NCBI GenBank assembly: GCA_020205615.1
Contig: CM035164.1
Location: forward strand, 118,793,363 to 118,857,362
DNA: 64,000 nt
Direction of reading: 5' to 3'
Source: Panax quinquefolius
Taxonomy: Eukaryota; Streptophyta; Magnoliopsida; Apiales; Araliaceae
Both the position numbers and the translations under genes were made by a program. Under the pieces are notes generated by a model. That model saw only the letters and a list, made by a program, of their open reading frames with translations, was not told where the DNA came from and did not search any database. Shown here one piece after another: positions 21,966 to 32,679 of the stretch (the first letter of the stretch is position 1; the number at the start of each line of letters is the position of its first letter).

Positions 21966-22742
21966 CCGATTGAACAATATAACCTCCAAACATCAATTAT
22001 ACTAACACAAATAAGTCCAACACAAAGGAACTATAAAACTCATCTTTACTCAACACGAACTTATTCATCATTAATATTATAATTCACAATATTTAACAAC
22101 CAGGTCGTTCCCAGGAAAGAGGGGGCTTTCCGATAAGGATTTCTCCTTATTGGCGCGCAATTAGGTGACCAAACCTCTCCTTGACAGAACTTCTAGACAT
22201 TGTCAATATTACAAATAATAATATGAATAACTTTGTCGTCTCAATTATTGATTTAATAATATATCATATTATGCAGATGATACTGTAACAATAATTGAAT
22301 CAATAATATGAGAGATATGATGCAACAACAATTCTTGTAGCAATAATTGAGTATAACCGGGTGACTTCTCACGTAAGCATCAATAATCAATACGTGTGCT
22401 ACTATGCAACCACGCCAGACATTGTACTTTTACTACTGGGTAGTTCAGCAGCTTTTTAACAGTAACACCTCCGCCGTTATTTTTATAGAAATATAATTTT
22501 GTCATTTTCTAACTACGACAATACTTCCGTTATGGGGTCCACCAATGATTGTGTCGTCGTACGAATATTTCCTGTTAAAACGAATATTTCCCGACCAATC
22601 GAATATTATATAACCACTTGCTTACTTTGCAAAATTTGTAAATATTACCCACAACTATAACATTATATCAAATTCACACCATAATATTCACAAATATATT
22701 TCGAGGAAATTATTCTTTATTCATAAAAGTTGGGGTCTTACA

Positions 22743-23668
22743 TCAATATTTTATCTATGTAACACCAATCAATAATTGTTTTAAACCAACGAATTATCTA
22801 TGCACTACGGGCCAAATATATTTGTTTGTATCCCCAGTGGTCATGATTATGTCAAACACATGTCCATCTATGCACTATGGGCTAAAGAGAACTTTCACCA
22901 CAAACATTTATTTGTAACATTAAAGGTCATGATTAAACCAATACACAATTCTTGGTCATAATCATACCAATCAACAGTTCATCTTTACACTACGGTCCAA
23001 AGATGAATTTCAACACAATATAAGCATGAGAATGATGACAATATTATAAAGAATGAATCAAATAAGATCAATGATAAATATTAGAGATTTATAATTTAAT
23101 TTATCAAGAGTTCAAAAATATCCAAATTGTCAACATGATCATCAATTGTGGAGTAAAATTCATGAATAATATTTAAGATTCAAATTTCAAAGATAATTTG
23201 GACAAAGAAAAGAAACTAAATTCCGTTGTGAATAGTACTCCGACATGAATAGTACTCCGGATGAATATTATTCCGGCTTGAATAGTACCCCGGATGAATA
23301 GCACCCCGACATGAATAGTACCCCAGATGAATAGATTAAAATTTAATAAGAAAATTCAGACCAATATTTTAATGAAATGATGTTAGATGAAGAGCAAACT
23401 ATTAAGGATATTCTACTAATTTCAGGAATTTTCACTATTTAACAATAAAGTTATAGAAACAAACAATAATTTTGTACCATATATGGAGAAAAATATGAAG
23501 AAAAACAATGATATCCCTTGACGAGTACAAAATAAATGATATCACATACGAGTATAAAAGAATATACGAAATTGTAAATAGATTTTCACCCGTCATGCGG
23601 TAATCCGCATAGACAGATCATTTTCACAACTTAAAAAGTGAATACGAATGGTTATTCACCAGACATGC
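22743..23668 (-). repeat. Host L LTR, second piece
   Basis: Continues the host after copy A: TATGCACTACGGGCCAAATA, the CATGATTATG repeats, then a minisatellite (about 23218-23335) of GAATAGTACCCCGGAT units, then the first hairpin unit ATGCGG/CCGCAT (23595-23610). It ends with CATGC, the target duplication of copy B. Confidence 0.75.
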
Positions 23669-24822
23669 TGTAAGACCCCAACTTTTATGAATAAAGATTA
23701 TTTTTTCTCGAAATATATTTTTTAATATTATGGTGTGGATTTGATATAATGTTATAGTTGTGGGTATTATTTACAAATTTTGCAAAGTAAGCAAGTGATT
23801 ATATAATATTCGATTGGTGGGAGAATATTCGCTTTTAACAGGAATATTAAAGACGACGACAAGACAATCATTGATGGACCTTACAACGGAAGTATTGTCG
23901 TAGTTACAAAATGATGTAATTATCTTTTTATAAAAATAACTACGAAAGTTTTACTGTTAAACCGTTGAACCACCCGTGGTAAAAGTACAAGAATACGCAT
24001 TGGTTGTATAAAGTAGCACACGGTATTGATTATTGATGCTTACGTGAGAAGTCACTCGCTTATACTCAATTATTGCTATGATAATTCACGCATAATATCT
24101 CTCCTATATTATTGATTCAATTATTGTCACAGTATCATCTGCATAATATTTTATATTATTAAAACAATAATTGAGACTACAAAGTAATTCGTATTATTAT
24201 TTGCAATATTGACAATGTCTAGAAAGTTCTGTCAAGGAGAGAATTGGTCACCTAATTGCGCGCCAGTAGGGAGAAATTCTTATCGGAAAGCCCCCTCTTT
24301 CCTGGGAATGATCTGGTTGTTAAATATTATGAGTTATAATATTAATGATGAATAAGTTCGTGTTGATTAAAGATGAAATTGATATTTCCATTGTGTTGAG
24401 ATTATTATTGTTAGTGGAATCGACATCTATTCCGATAATAATTGATGTCTGGAGGTTATATTGACCAATCGGGTAATTAATCGGATAAATGAGCAATTAA
24501 TTGCTATTAGTTCACATGCATATAACTATTTGCTCACATGAATGGAACTATTGATTCACGTGCATTACTATTAGGGGAGGTGGTGCAAGATTGATAATAC
24601 TTGCATGACTAAATAAAAATTGGAGGTATAGATGAAGGTACTATACTGTAATTATTATTTTTCACATGATTGTACTATTGTTTCACATGATGTACTATTA
24701 GGGGAGGTGGTGCAAGTTTGATAATACTTGTAGGACTAAATTAAAAATGAAGGAAAAGATGAAGGTATTATACTGTAATATTTCGAGCCCCAAAACGTGC
24801 AATTATCGAAATAATATTTTTC

Positions 24823-24830
24823 TATAAATA
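24823..24830 (+). promoter_or_regulatory. TATA box of copy B
   Basis: TATAAATA followed by GAAGCTCATTCTTC; a transcript would start about 30 bp downstream if the promoter works. Confidence 0.6.
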
Positions 24831-25194
24831 GAAGCTCATTCTTCTTTCATTCTCACCAATTCACTAAGACTCACAAGAGCAGTTATAGAGAGAGAAGCTT
24901 TAGAGAGAAAGTAGAAGAGAAGTCGGATACCTCACTATTCCAGTATTCAGTCTTCTTCCGAGGTAAGGGATATTAATTTGTTCAGTATTCATAGGAATAA
25001 TATTTTCTTTCATACTCTGTAGTATGTGAGTAATATTATTTCGTCTCGTATTCCTGATTATACCCTCATTTTGTTAAAGTATTACTTCTATACTCCATGA
25101 AATTAGTAGAATATCCTTGAAATTTGCGCTTCATCTAGTATCGTTTCACAAGGATATTTTCTGCACATTTTTGTCAAATTTTAAGCTTTTCATG

Positions 25195-25385
25195 TCGGAG
25201 TACTGTCCATGAGTAGTATTCATTTTTTTGGTACTATTCACAAAGTACTATTTACGGGATACTATTCACGGGCACTATTCATAAAGTACTATTCACAAAG
25301 TACTATTCACGGGGTACTATTCCCGAAGTACTATTCACGGGGTACTATTCACTCGTGTACTATTTACCCGGAGAATTATTCATGA
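25195..25385 (+). repeat. Minisatellite of TACTATTCAC units in copy B
   Basis: About ten imperfect repeats of 13-18 bp around TACTATTCACGGGG and TACTATTCACAAAG. Downstream of the TATA box, at the position equivalent to the minisatellite in the host LTR at 23218-23335 (same units, reversed). Confidence 0.75.
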
Positions 25386-26358
25386 CAAAAAAATTGATTT
25401 CTTTGCTGTCCAAATCATTTTTGATACAATATTATTCTTGAATTTTACTCCACAAAGCAGTATCATATTGACAATTTGGACATTATTGAATTCTGGATAA
25501 ATTAAATTATAAATCTTTAAAAATTTATCCTTTGCTTTATTTTAATTGAATTCTAATATCATTGTCATCATCCTCATGCTTATATTGTGATAAAAGTCAT
25601 CTGTGGCTTACGTGCATAGATGTACTATTAATTGGTATGATTATGACCAGGGATTATTCGGTATAATCATGACCGTAATGTTACAAATGATGTGGTAAAA
25701 ATCCTCATTGGCCATTAGTGCATTGATGGACAGTTGTTGGTATGATTATGACCAGGGATTATTCGGTATAATTATGACCATTGATGATTACATGAATATC
25801 CTTGGCATATAGTGCAGTGGTGATTCGATGATGTAGTTTATTTATTAAGATGAGTCTCGGCGATAAAATTAATGATAAACTTTTTAAATCATAGAAGATA
25901 GTAGATATCATCCTCTACTTGACTCTTCTAATGATTGCTTGTTCCGCTACAGTTAAACTTGATGTTTATTATATTTTATCAGTTTAACACTGTTGAAGGC
26001 TAGCGATAATTTATTCTGCATTATCTTAGTCATAATATTTCTTCTTAAGGCTAGTTGAGCTCACCCTTTGTTTTCATTGTTTCTTCTGTGAAATGAGAAT
26101 ATATTTGAGATTAGTCGGGAAGCGGAGTGATTCGATCAGATGTTTGCATTAGTAGTCCTCATTATTCAGTGAAATAGTGTGATAATAATTGTAATGAGGA
26201 CTTTATTTGAGTTTGGATACTCTCTACGAGACATTATCCGTGTTGAAACTCTCAACTACATTTTGCCGTACTGTATAAAAGATGTTTGTATTTAAATTCT
26301 GTACCATATATTTGGCGACTCAAGATGGGTGATGTATACCTATTTTGGGGGCGTCACA

Positions 26359-26922
26359 CATGCGGTAATCCGTGTAGATAGGTTATTCCCACAGATTAAT
26401 AAGGAATAGAATGACAACCCTTATGAGTATGAAGAAAATAACATCATTTACCTTAGTAGGAGACTAAATATGACCGGTATAACGGATATTATCTTGAGTA
26501 ATTCTTGTACTATTTGCTACACTCAAAGTATTCTTATACTCAAAAAAAATGTGCACAATATTATAAAAGAAGAATTCTATGATTCTGGTGTGATTTTAAT
26601 TTCTTAACTAAGAAACCTATTTATAGGAGAATGCATGGCAAGACACTTTTTAAGAAAATTTCACGGACGAACAGTAACTGATTCCAAATTTGTCTGATTT
26701 TTCTGATTTTTACTATGCAACAATATGCAATAAAATATTCTAATGAAACAAAACATTATATATATAATATAATATATTCTATTTATATAGTAATAAAATA
26801 AATAACTTTTTATATATTATAAAAAGTATTCTATTTTATATAAAAAAAATTCTGTTTTATTACTATTATAATAATAATAAAATAAAAATGAGGTAACTTT
26901 CTACCGATGGTTTGAGAAATTG
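26359..26922 (-). repeat. Host L LTR, third piece
   Basis: Starts with the CATGC duplication and the next hairpin-unit remnant, passes the reversed promoter region (CTATTTATAGG near 26620) and continues into very AT-rich U3 sequence. It ends at copy C. The AT-rich part (26750-26890) is specific to this copy. Confidence 0.65.
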
Positions 26923-28251
26923 TGTGAGACCCCAGATTTTATGAATAAATATTTAATTTTCTCAAAATAATTTTTTAAATATTATGGTGTGGATTTGATA
27001 TAATGTTATAGTTGTGGGTTATATTTATAAATTTTGCAAAGTACGCAAGTTGTTATATAATATTCGATTGGTCGGGGAATATTCTTTTTGTCGGGGAATA
27101 TCCGTACCTACAATCATTGGTGGACCCCGCAACGGAATTATTGTCGAATTGAAAAAATGACAAAAATACTTTATGAAAATAAACGGCGGAAGTTTTACCG
27201 TTAACTGTTGAAACACCCGGTGTTAAAAGTATAAGAATCGTGTGATTGCATCAGTAGACATTACGGTATTGATTATTGATGCTTACGTGAGAAGTCACCG
27301 CTTATACTCAATTATTACTACGAGAATTCTTTGATCATATCTTTCATATTATTGATTCAATTATTATTAAAGATCATCCGCATAATATGATATATTATTA
27401 AATCAATGATTAAGACGGCAAAGTTATTCATATTATTATTTGCAATATCGACAATGTCTAGAAGTTACATCGAGGAAAGGTTTGGTCACCTAATCAGGCG
27501 CCAATAAAGAGAAATCCTTATCGAAAAGCCCCCTCTTTTCTGGGAACGACTTGGTTGTTAAATATTGTGAGTTATAATATTAATGATGAATGTTATTAAA
27601 ATTAAAGTTGTGTTTGGAGTTGAATTTGGAGACGCGGACGTGATATTTGAGTCCGGAACGATGAAATTAGTAAAAATAGTCTATAAACACAAAATTTTCC
27701 GGGATTCACTATTTGGACAAAAAGTCATCAGTTGACTTTTTCGGGAAAAGTCAAACTTCAAAATTTCAAAATTTATATTGTTGATAAAAATAGTTTCATT
27801 ATGTTGGAATTGTTTGTGTTAGTGAAAATCGACATCTATTCCGATGATAATTGATGTCTGAGGGTTATATTGATAAATCGGGTAATTTATCGGATAAAGG
27901 AGCAATTAATTGCTACTAATTCACATGCTTATATAACTATTTGTTCACATGTGTGTACTATTGAATCACATTCTTTGTACTATTAGGGGAGTTGGTGCAA
28001 AATTGATAATACTTGCATTGACTAAGTTAAAAATAGAGGTATAGATGGAGTCTTATACTATAATTATTTTTATCACATGATTAGAACTATTGAGTCACAT
28101 GATTTACTATTGATTCACATTATTTACTATTAGGGGAGTTGATGCAAGTTTGATAATACTTGCAGGACTAAATTAAAAATGAAGAAAAGAGGAAGGTATT
28201 ATACTTTAATATTTTGAGCCCCAAAACGTAATTATCGAAATTATATTTTCC

Positions 28252-28259
28252 TATAAATG
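28252..28259 (+). promoter_or_regulatory. TATA box of copy C
   Basis: TATAAATG followed by AAGCTCATTCTTCC, the conserved position in this family. Confidence 0.5.
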
Positions 28260-28439
28260 AAGCTCATTCTTCCTTCATTTCTCACCAATTCACAAAAAAC
28301 TTTAGAGCAATTATTATAGAGAGAAATTATAAAGAGAAAGAATAAAGAAAGTCTGCTACCTCACTATTCCAAAGATCCAGCTTTTTTTTTAAGGTAGGGA
28401 ATATTATTTGTCAGACTCGAAAGGGGTACTCTTTCTTTC

Positions 28440-28930
28440 TTATTTATGAAGAGAACTTCATTATTCCATTCTTTATTATTCGTTGGAATAACTCGTATAC
28501 GCTGGCTACCCTATACTGGGTGAAATTCTTCCGTTATTCCATTCTTTATTATTATGTTGGAATAACTGCCTACATGCAAGTAATCGCATACGTGGTGAAA
28601 TTCTTCTAATATTCCATTCTTTATTATTCATTGGAATATCACATACATGCATTTTACGCTGGACCTGGTTCCGTTATTTATTATTCTGTTGGAATATCCT
28701 GTCTGTGCGTTTTACGCCGGACCTGGTTCCGTTATTTATTATTCTGTTGGAATATCCTGTCGGTGCATTTTACGTCGGACCTGGTTCCATTCTTTATTAT
28801 TCTATTGGAATATCACATGCATGCGTTTTCTACTTGGGACTGGTTCCGTTATTTATTATTTTATCGAATAACTCGCCTGCATGCGGTCTACCGCATACAT
28901 GGTGATTTCTTTTGTTATTCTATTCTTTAT
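28440..28930 (+). repeat. Hairpin-unit tandem array in copy C
   Basis: About eight units of about 58-60 bp. TTATTATTCTGTTGGAATAT recurs at intervals of about 58 bp (28631, 28690, 28747, 28805). The last unit has a perfect 7-bp stem ATGCGGT/ACCGCAT with a 2-base loop at 28881-28896; another reads GCGTTTTACGC. The 149-codon open frame at 28631-29080 reflects a unit length that keeps frame and is not a gene. Confidence 0.7.
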
Positions 28931-29660
28931 TATACTCAGTTGGTTAAAGTTTTGACTTCTATACTCCGTGAAATTAGTGGAATATCCTTGATATTTGCGC
29001 TTCATCCAAAGATATCTTTTCATGGAAATATTCTTCCGGGCATTCTTGAATTTTACTCTACAAAGCAAAGATCATGTTGACAATTTGGACATTATTAGTT
29101 CTGGATAAATTAATTCTTGAACTTGTTTTATTGAATTCTTATATCATTGTCATCATCCTCATGTTTATATTTTGTTGAAAGTCATCCGTTGCTGTAGTGC
29201 ATAGATGGACTTGGTATGATTATAACGAGTGGATTATTCGGTGTAATCATGACCGTAATGTTACAAATGATGTGGTAAAAGTCCTCGTTGGCCCGTAGTG
29301 CATTGATGGACGAGTTTTTTGGTATGATTATGGCTATGGATTCTCTCTTGACGAGGTGCAAAGATGAATTATTTTATGGCATGATCGGGGACTGATTGAT
29401 GAAAACACGATTATCTTTAGCTTTTGTAGTGCATGGATAATTCGTGGTCGTGATACTAAAAATATCCTTGGCGCCGTAGTGCGAGGGGATGAGTTAATGA
29501 TGTGGATTATTTATTAAAGTTTGAGTCTCGCCGATAAAGTTAGTGAAAAACTTTTTAAATCATAGAAGATAGTAGATTTTATATTTTACTTGACTCTTCT
29601 AATGGATTGTTTATTCCGCTGCAGTTTTTGATCTAAAACTTGTTTTCTATTATATTTTAA

Positions 29661-30206
29661 CAGAACTTTCTAGACATTGTCAATAATACTAATAATAATA
29701 TGAGTAACTTTGTCTTGTCAAATATTAATTTAATAATATAAAATATCGTGCAGATGATATTGTGACAATAATTGAATCAATAATATGAGATATTATGCAG
29801 CAACTACTGTGGCAATTATTTAATGAAACTGAGTGACTTCTTATATAAGCATCAATAATCAGAGATATTGTGCAATATCTTGTGTTACCGCATACCACTA
29901 TGGAACAACGCGTATTATTGCGGTAAAAGTCTTGTCGTTATTTTATAAAAAAATTATTTTTGTCGCTTTCTATATCTGACAGTTATTCCGTTGTGGGGTC
30001 CACCAATGATTGCGCCGTCGTACGAATATTCTCCGACAAAAAAAGTATTCTTTGACCAAACGAATATTTTATGACAACTTTCTTATTTTATAAAATTTAT
30101 ACATATCATCTATAATTATAGCATTATATCAAATCAATATCTTACTATTCAAAATAATATTTAAAAAAAAATTAAATCTTTATTTATAAAAAATTCGGGT
30201 CTTATA
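29661..30206 (-). repeat. Host L LTR, last piece
   Basis: Starts AACTTTCTAGACATTGTCAA, equal to 22188 onward in copy A, and ends TTCGGGTCTTATA, the worn reverse of TGTAAGACCCC. Followed by the outer duplication AATAT (30207-30211). Confidence 0.75.
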
Positions 30207-30211
30207 AATAT

Positions 30212-31566
30212 ATCTTCATTTTTTAGAGGGTTAAGAAAATTTGAGTAGAGTAGACTCAAATGAATTTTTAAAAAATTAGGAGAAACTTACTTTACTATTA
30301 TAATACATTTGATAGTTTTATTGAGAATAAACTCGAACATTAATCTTATACGATTGAAAAAAAAAGAATTTACAATTAGAATATTCAACAATCAACTTTG
30401 GTCCATTATTTATTACTCCATATAGGAAGTACATTATTTTGCTCTATTGTCATAAGCAGTTAGTTAGTATGCAAAACATAATCACACTTTTTTCACATAT
30501 ATATAGTTGTGTATATATACTAATATTAGTTAATAACCAACATTATTATGTCTTATTATTCTTTAAAAGAAAATAACTTATTAACTCTCTGTTTGTGAAT
30601 TTTAAAATGAAGAGAGAATAAAAGAGTGAAAATTTATGAAAGAAATTAAAATTTTCTTACTTTTTAGATATTTTTAGGAGAGAAAATAAAAAAAATGAAA
30701 GAAAGATTTAAAAGTAAACTTATTAAAAACTTAGAAAACATATAAAAATACTTGATTTATCTAACCAAGAGATCCAAGTTTTATTAAGTATTTATTAAAA
30801 ATCAACTGTCACGTGGCTGTGACCGAGCTGTCCGTTTCATAATCATAATCTATCAATCTATCATCACCTCTCGGTCCGTCAGCGCATAACTGTCCGTGTC
30901 AAGTTTTATTAAGTTTTATATTTATTTTTTATATTTTCATTTAGTATACAGTGAGTCTCATCTTCATATAAAAATATCAAACACACATGTGAAAATAATG
31001 TTTTTCTATTTTTATTGTCTAAAAAACAATAATATAAATTGTGTATACTCCTTTCGTTTCAAAATTATAGATACATTTAAAAAAAAATTATTTAACTTGC
31101 GAAATCTTAAATTTTAAAATTGATATGAAACTATTTAACTTTTTTATCAAACAGTCCAAAAGAATATGTTACAAAAGTTGAAAGGATTACAAAAAAATAA
31201 ATTCAAATAATAATTCTTTTAAATAAAATAACAAATAATCAAGAAAAATGATCAATCGTAACAACAACTCCAGTAGATATCAAATAAACTTCTGAAATAC
31301 AGTCATATCCCCAAAATTATAATAATAGAATATGCAGTTTCGGACTATTATTCAGCACGGACAACAGAAGAATAAGTCGCAATGGAAGTGCCACGTCCAA
31401 ATCTAAATAATTCATTTTCAATAATTCATGCACTAGAAAAATTCTAGCAAACAAAAAAAATCTCACAATCGGAGAAAACAAAATCTCTCAAATAGATAAA
31501 GCAAAATCTCTCAATATATGATAATGAAATCTCCCCACAAAAGTGAAAGAAATAAATCATCTCATG
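30212..31566. other. No gene seen
   Basis: AT-rich non-coding DNA. CTCCTTTCGTTTCAAAATTA at about 31050 resembles the CTCCCTCCGT end of Stowaway MITEs, but no matching second end was found. The 73-codon frame at 30896-31117 has no domain. 31440-31566 is A-rich with repeated AAATCTCTCAA. Confidence 0.45.
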
Positions 31567-31571
31567 GAGAA
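31567..31571. repeat. 5-bp target site duplication of the Tat element (left)
   Basis: GAGAA, matched exactly at 42493-42497. Confidence 0.9.
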
Positions 31572-32236
31572 TGTTAACGCCAAGATCTTTTGACACGTCC
31601 CAATCACGTAAAACGTCCTGATCCTGCAACGTAAACACAATAAACACCACAAGCTTGACGGCGGTTCCGTCGGGGGATAGCTCAGGCGTGAGAGTCAGTA
31701 AATGTGTTCATAAGGTTTGTCGAAATGAAGTCTATATCTCCTAGTGTATTAAGAGAGAGATAATAATAATTCTCTATGTCTATGTCAATATGAATGAAGA
31801 AATGTATGAGAACATACCTCTTTGTGAAGACTTCCTTGCTAAGTTATACTCTCTTTGCTCGGATTCTTGTGCACACACTACTACTACGACACACCCCTTT
31901 AATCGATGGATTATCGCCGATGCGCATGTAGTTTATCCCTTTGCTTTTAGTCATCATATTACTCGCTTAGTAGGTTATGATCCCATCCACATTAATGCAT
32001 GGCAAGTTCTCTAGTCAACCGTCATGCTTTTTCATCATTGCAGGTCAAAATGATAGATATTAAAATGTCCAAAGGATCGACCCACTGGATCGACCCGGTC
32101 TTATAAGTTAAAAAGAAAATAATAAGATAACTGGGCTCAAAGACTTCCATGGTTTACTAATAAAGGCCCAATAGATTAATTAAAAGAGTAAGCCCAATTC
32201 ACCCGGCCCAATGAGAGAAAATATCATGACCCAACA
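31572..32236 (-). repeat. 3' LTR of the Tat element
   Basis: 665 bp. It is nearly identical to the 5' LTR over the first about 280 and last about 250 bases, but a block at about 31855-31990 differs in many places by small substitutions and indels. Contains GGCCCAATAG and GGCCCAATGAG repeats near the U3 side. Confidence 0.9.
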
Positions 32237-32252
32237 TTGCCCCCTAGTTTTT
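32237..32252 (-). promoter_or_regulatory. Polypurine tract of the Tat element
   Basis: Minus strand AAACTAGGGGGCAA directly before TGTTGGGTCATG. Primes plus-strand DNA synthesis. Confidence 0.7.
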
Positions 32253-32679
32253 TGTTGAACAGAATGTTTAATAGAAAACTATAAATAGTCCATGATATTT
32301 TATTGAGAATCAAATAATAATAAGAAATAATTCAAAACGTACCCATTTATTGCTCACGAAATGAGACAAAAGGAAATTAAAGGCCCAAATCAGAAAGGCC
32401 CTATCCATTAAATATCCGGGACCAAACCCGGACGCTTCCCATTCAAATTCCAAATTATTACTAGCATTTAATGTACCCTTGAACACAGTGTGGCAAATCG
32501 ATATAAAATGATAACTTTACCAAATTTGGCAGTTTTACTGTTTCATTTGAAATTGAAGCGCCTCTAAATTTTCTTTCGATCTTTCTCGGCAAATAGTCAC
32601 AAATGGCTTCCCACAACCACGAACAGAGTTCCCCATACCGTAACACCAATCACGGTGGTTCCACCAAACCCCAATCCTC
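32253..32679. other. Tat element 3' UTR / leader of antisense ORF
   Basis: No coding sequence recognised. It lies between the 3' LTR and the first ATG of the plus-strand ORF, so it should contain any promoter of that antisense gene. There are short AT-rich stretches at 32300-32340, but no TATA box that I would call. Confidence 0.4.

Larger units (their letters stand above)
19796..22742 (-). mobile_element. Family L solo LTR copy A (2947 bp)
   Basis: A complete copy in the same orientation as its host. The reversed end is TTTGACGCCCCC (one base changed from TGTGACGCCCCC), the reversed start TTGGGGTCTTACA, and an exact 5-bp duplication TCAAT lies at 19791-19795 and 22743-22747. On the minus strand: U3 with minisatellites (about 21600-21965), TATA box at 21578-21571, hairpin array (about 21390-20830), then the TGATTATGACC-type repeats and the end block. 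No protein-coding content. Confidence 0.9.
23669..26358 (+). mobile_element. Family L solo LTR copy B (2690 bp)
   Basis: A complete copy in opposite orientation to its host: TGTAAGACCCCAACTTTTAT at the start, GGGGGCGTCACA at the end, exact duplication CATGC at 23664-23668 and 26359-26363. TATA box at 24823. This copy has no hairpin array; instead it carries a long minisatellite of TACTATTCAC-type units downstream (about 25195-25385). At 25600-25800 a unit holding ATGATTATGACC...GGTATAATCAT is repeated twice. No coding content. Confidence 0.9.
26923..29660 (+). mobile_element. Family L copy C, 3' end deleted
   Basis: Starts TGTGAGACCCCAGATTTTAT and runs through U3 with TTCACATGATTTACTATT repeats, TATA box at 28252, the hairpin array (about 28440-28930) and the downstream repeats. 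It stops at about 29660 (TATTATATTTTAACAG), some 350 bp before the expected end. There the host LTR resumes at a point about 320 bp further on, so a single deletion probably removed both the copy end and host DNA. No target duplication can therefore be checked. Confidence 0.8.
19259..30206 (-). mobile_element. Host family L solo LTR with three nested family members
   Basis: The host LTR is on the minus strand in four pieces: 19259-19795, 22743-23668, 26359-26922 and about 29661-30206. It starts with reversed end TGTGACTCCCCCAAAATAGG and ends with reversed start TCGGGTCTTATA. Its pieces sum to about 2.57 kb, close to complete copies (2.5-2.9 kb), and the outer 5-bp duplication AATAT is intact. 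Three other copies interrupt it. No internal domain is present, so it is a solo LTR left by LTR-LTR recombination, or a non-coding element with TG...CA ends. About 320 bp of host sequence appear deleted at the third insertion. Confidence 0.82.

Noticed and set aside
28631..29080. 149-codon open frame
   Set aside because: Product of the repeat-unit length in the hairpin array of copy C; no domain and no second copy with the frame kept.
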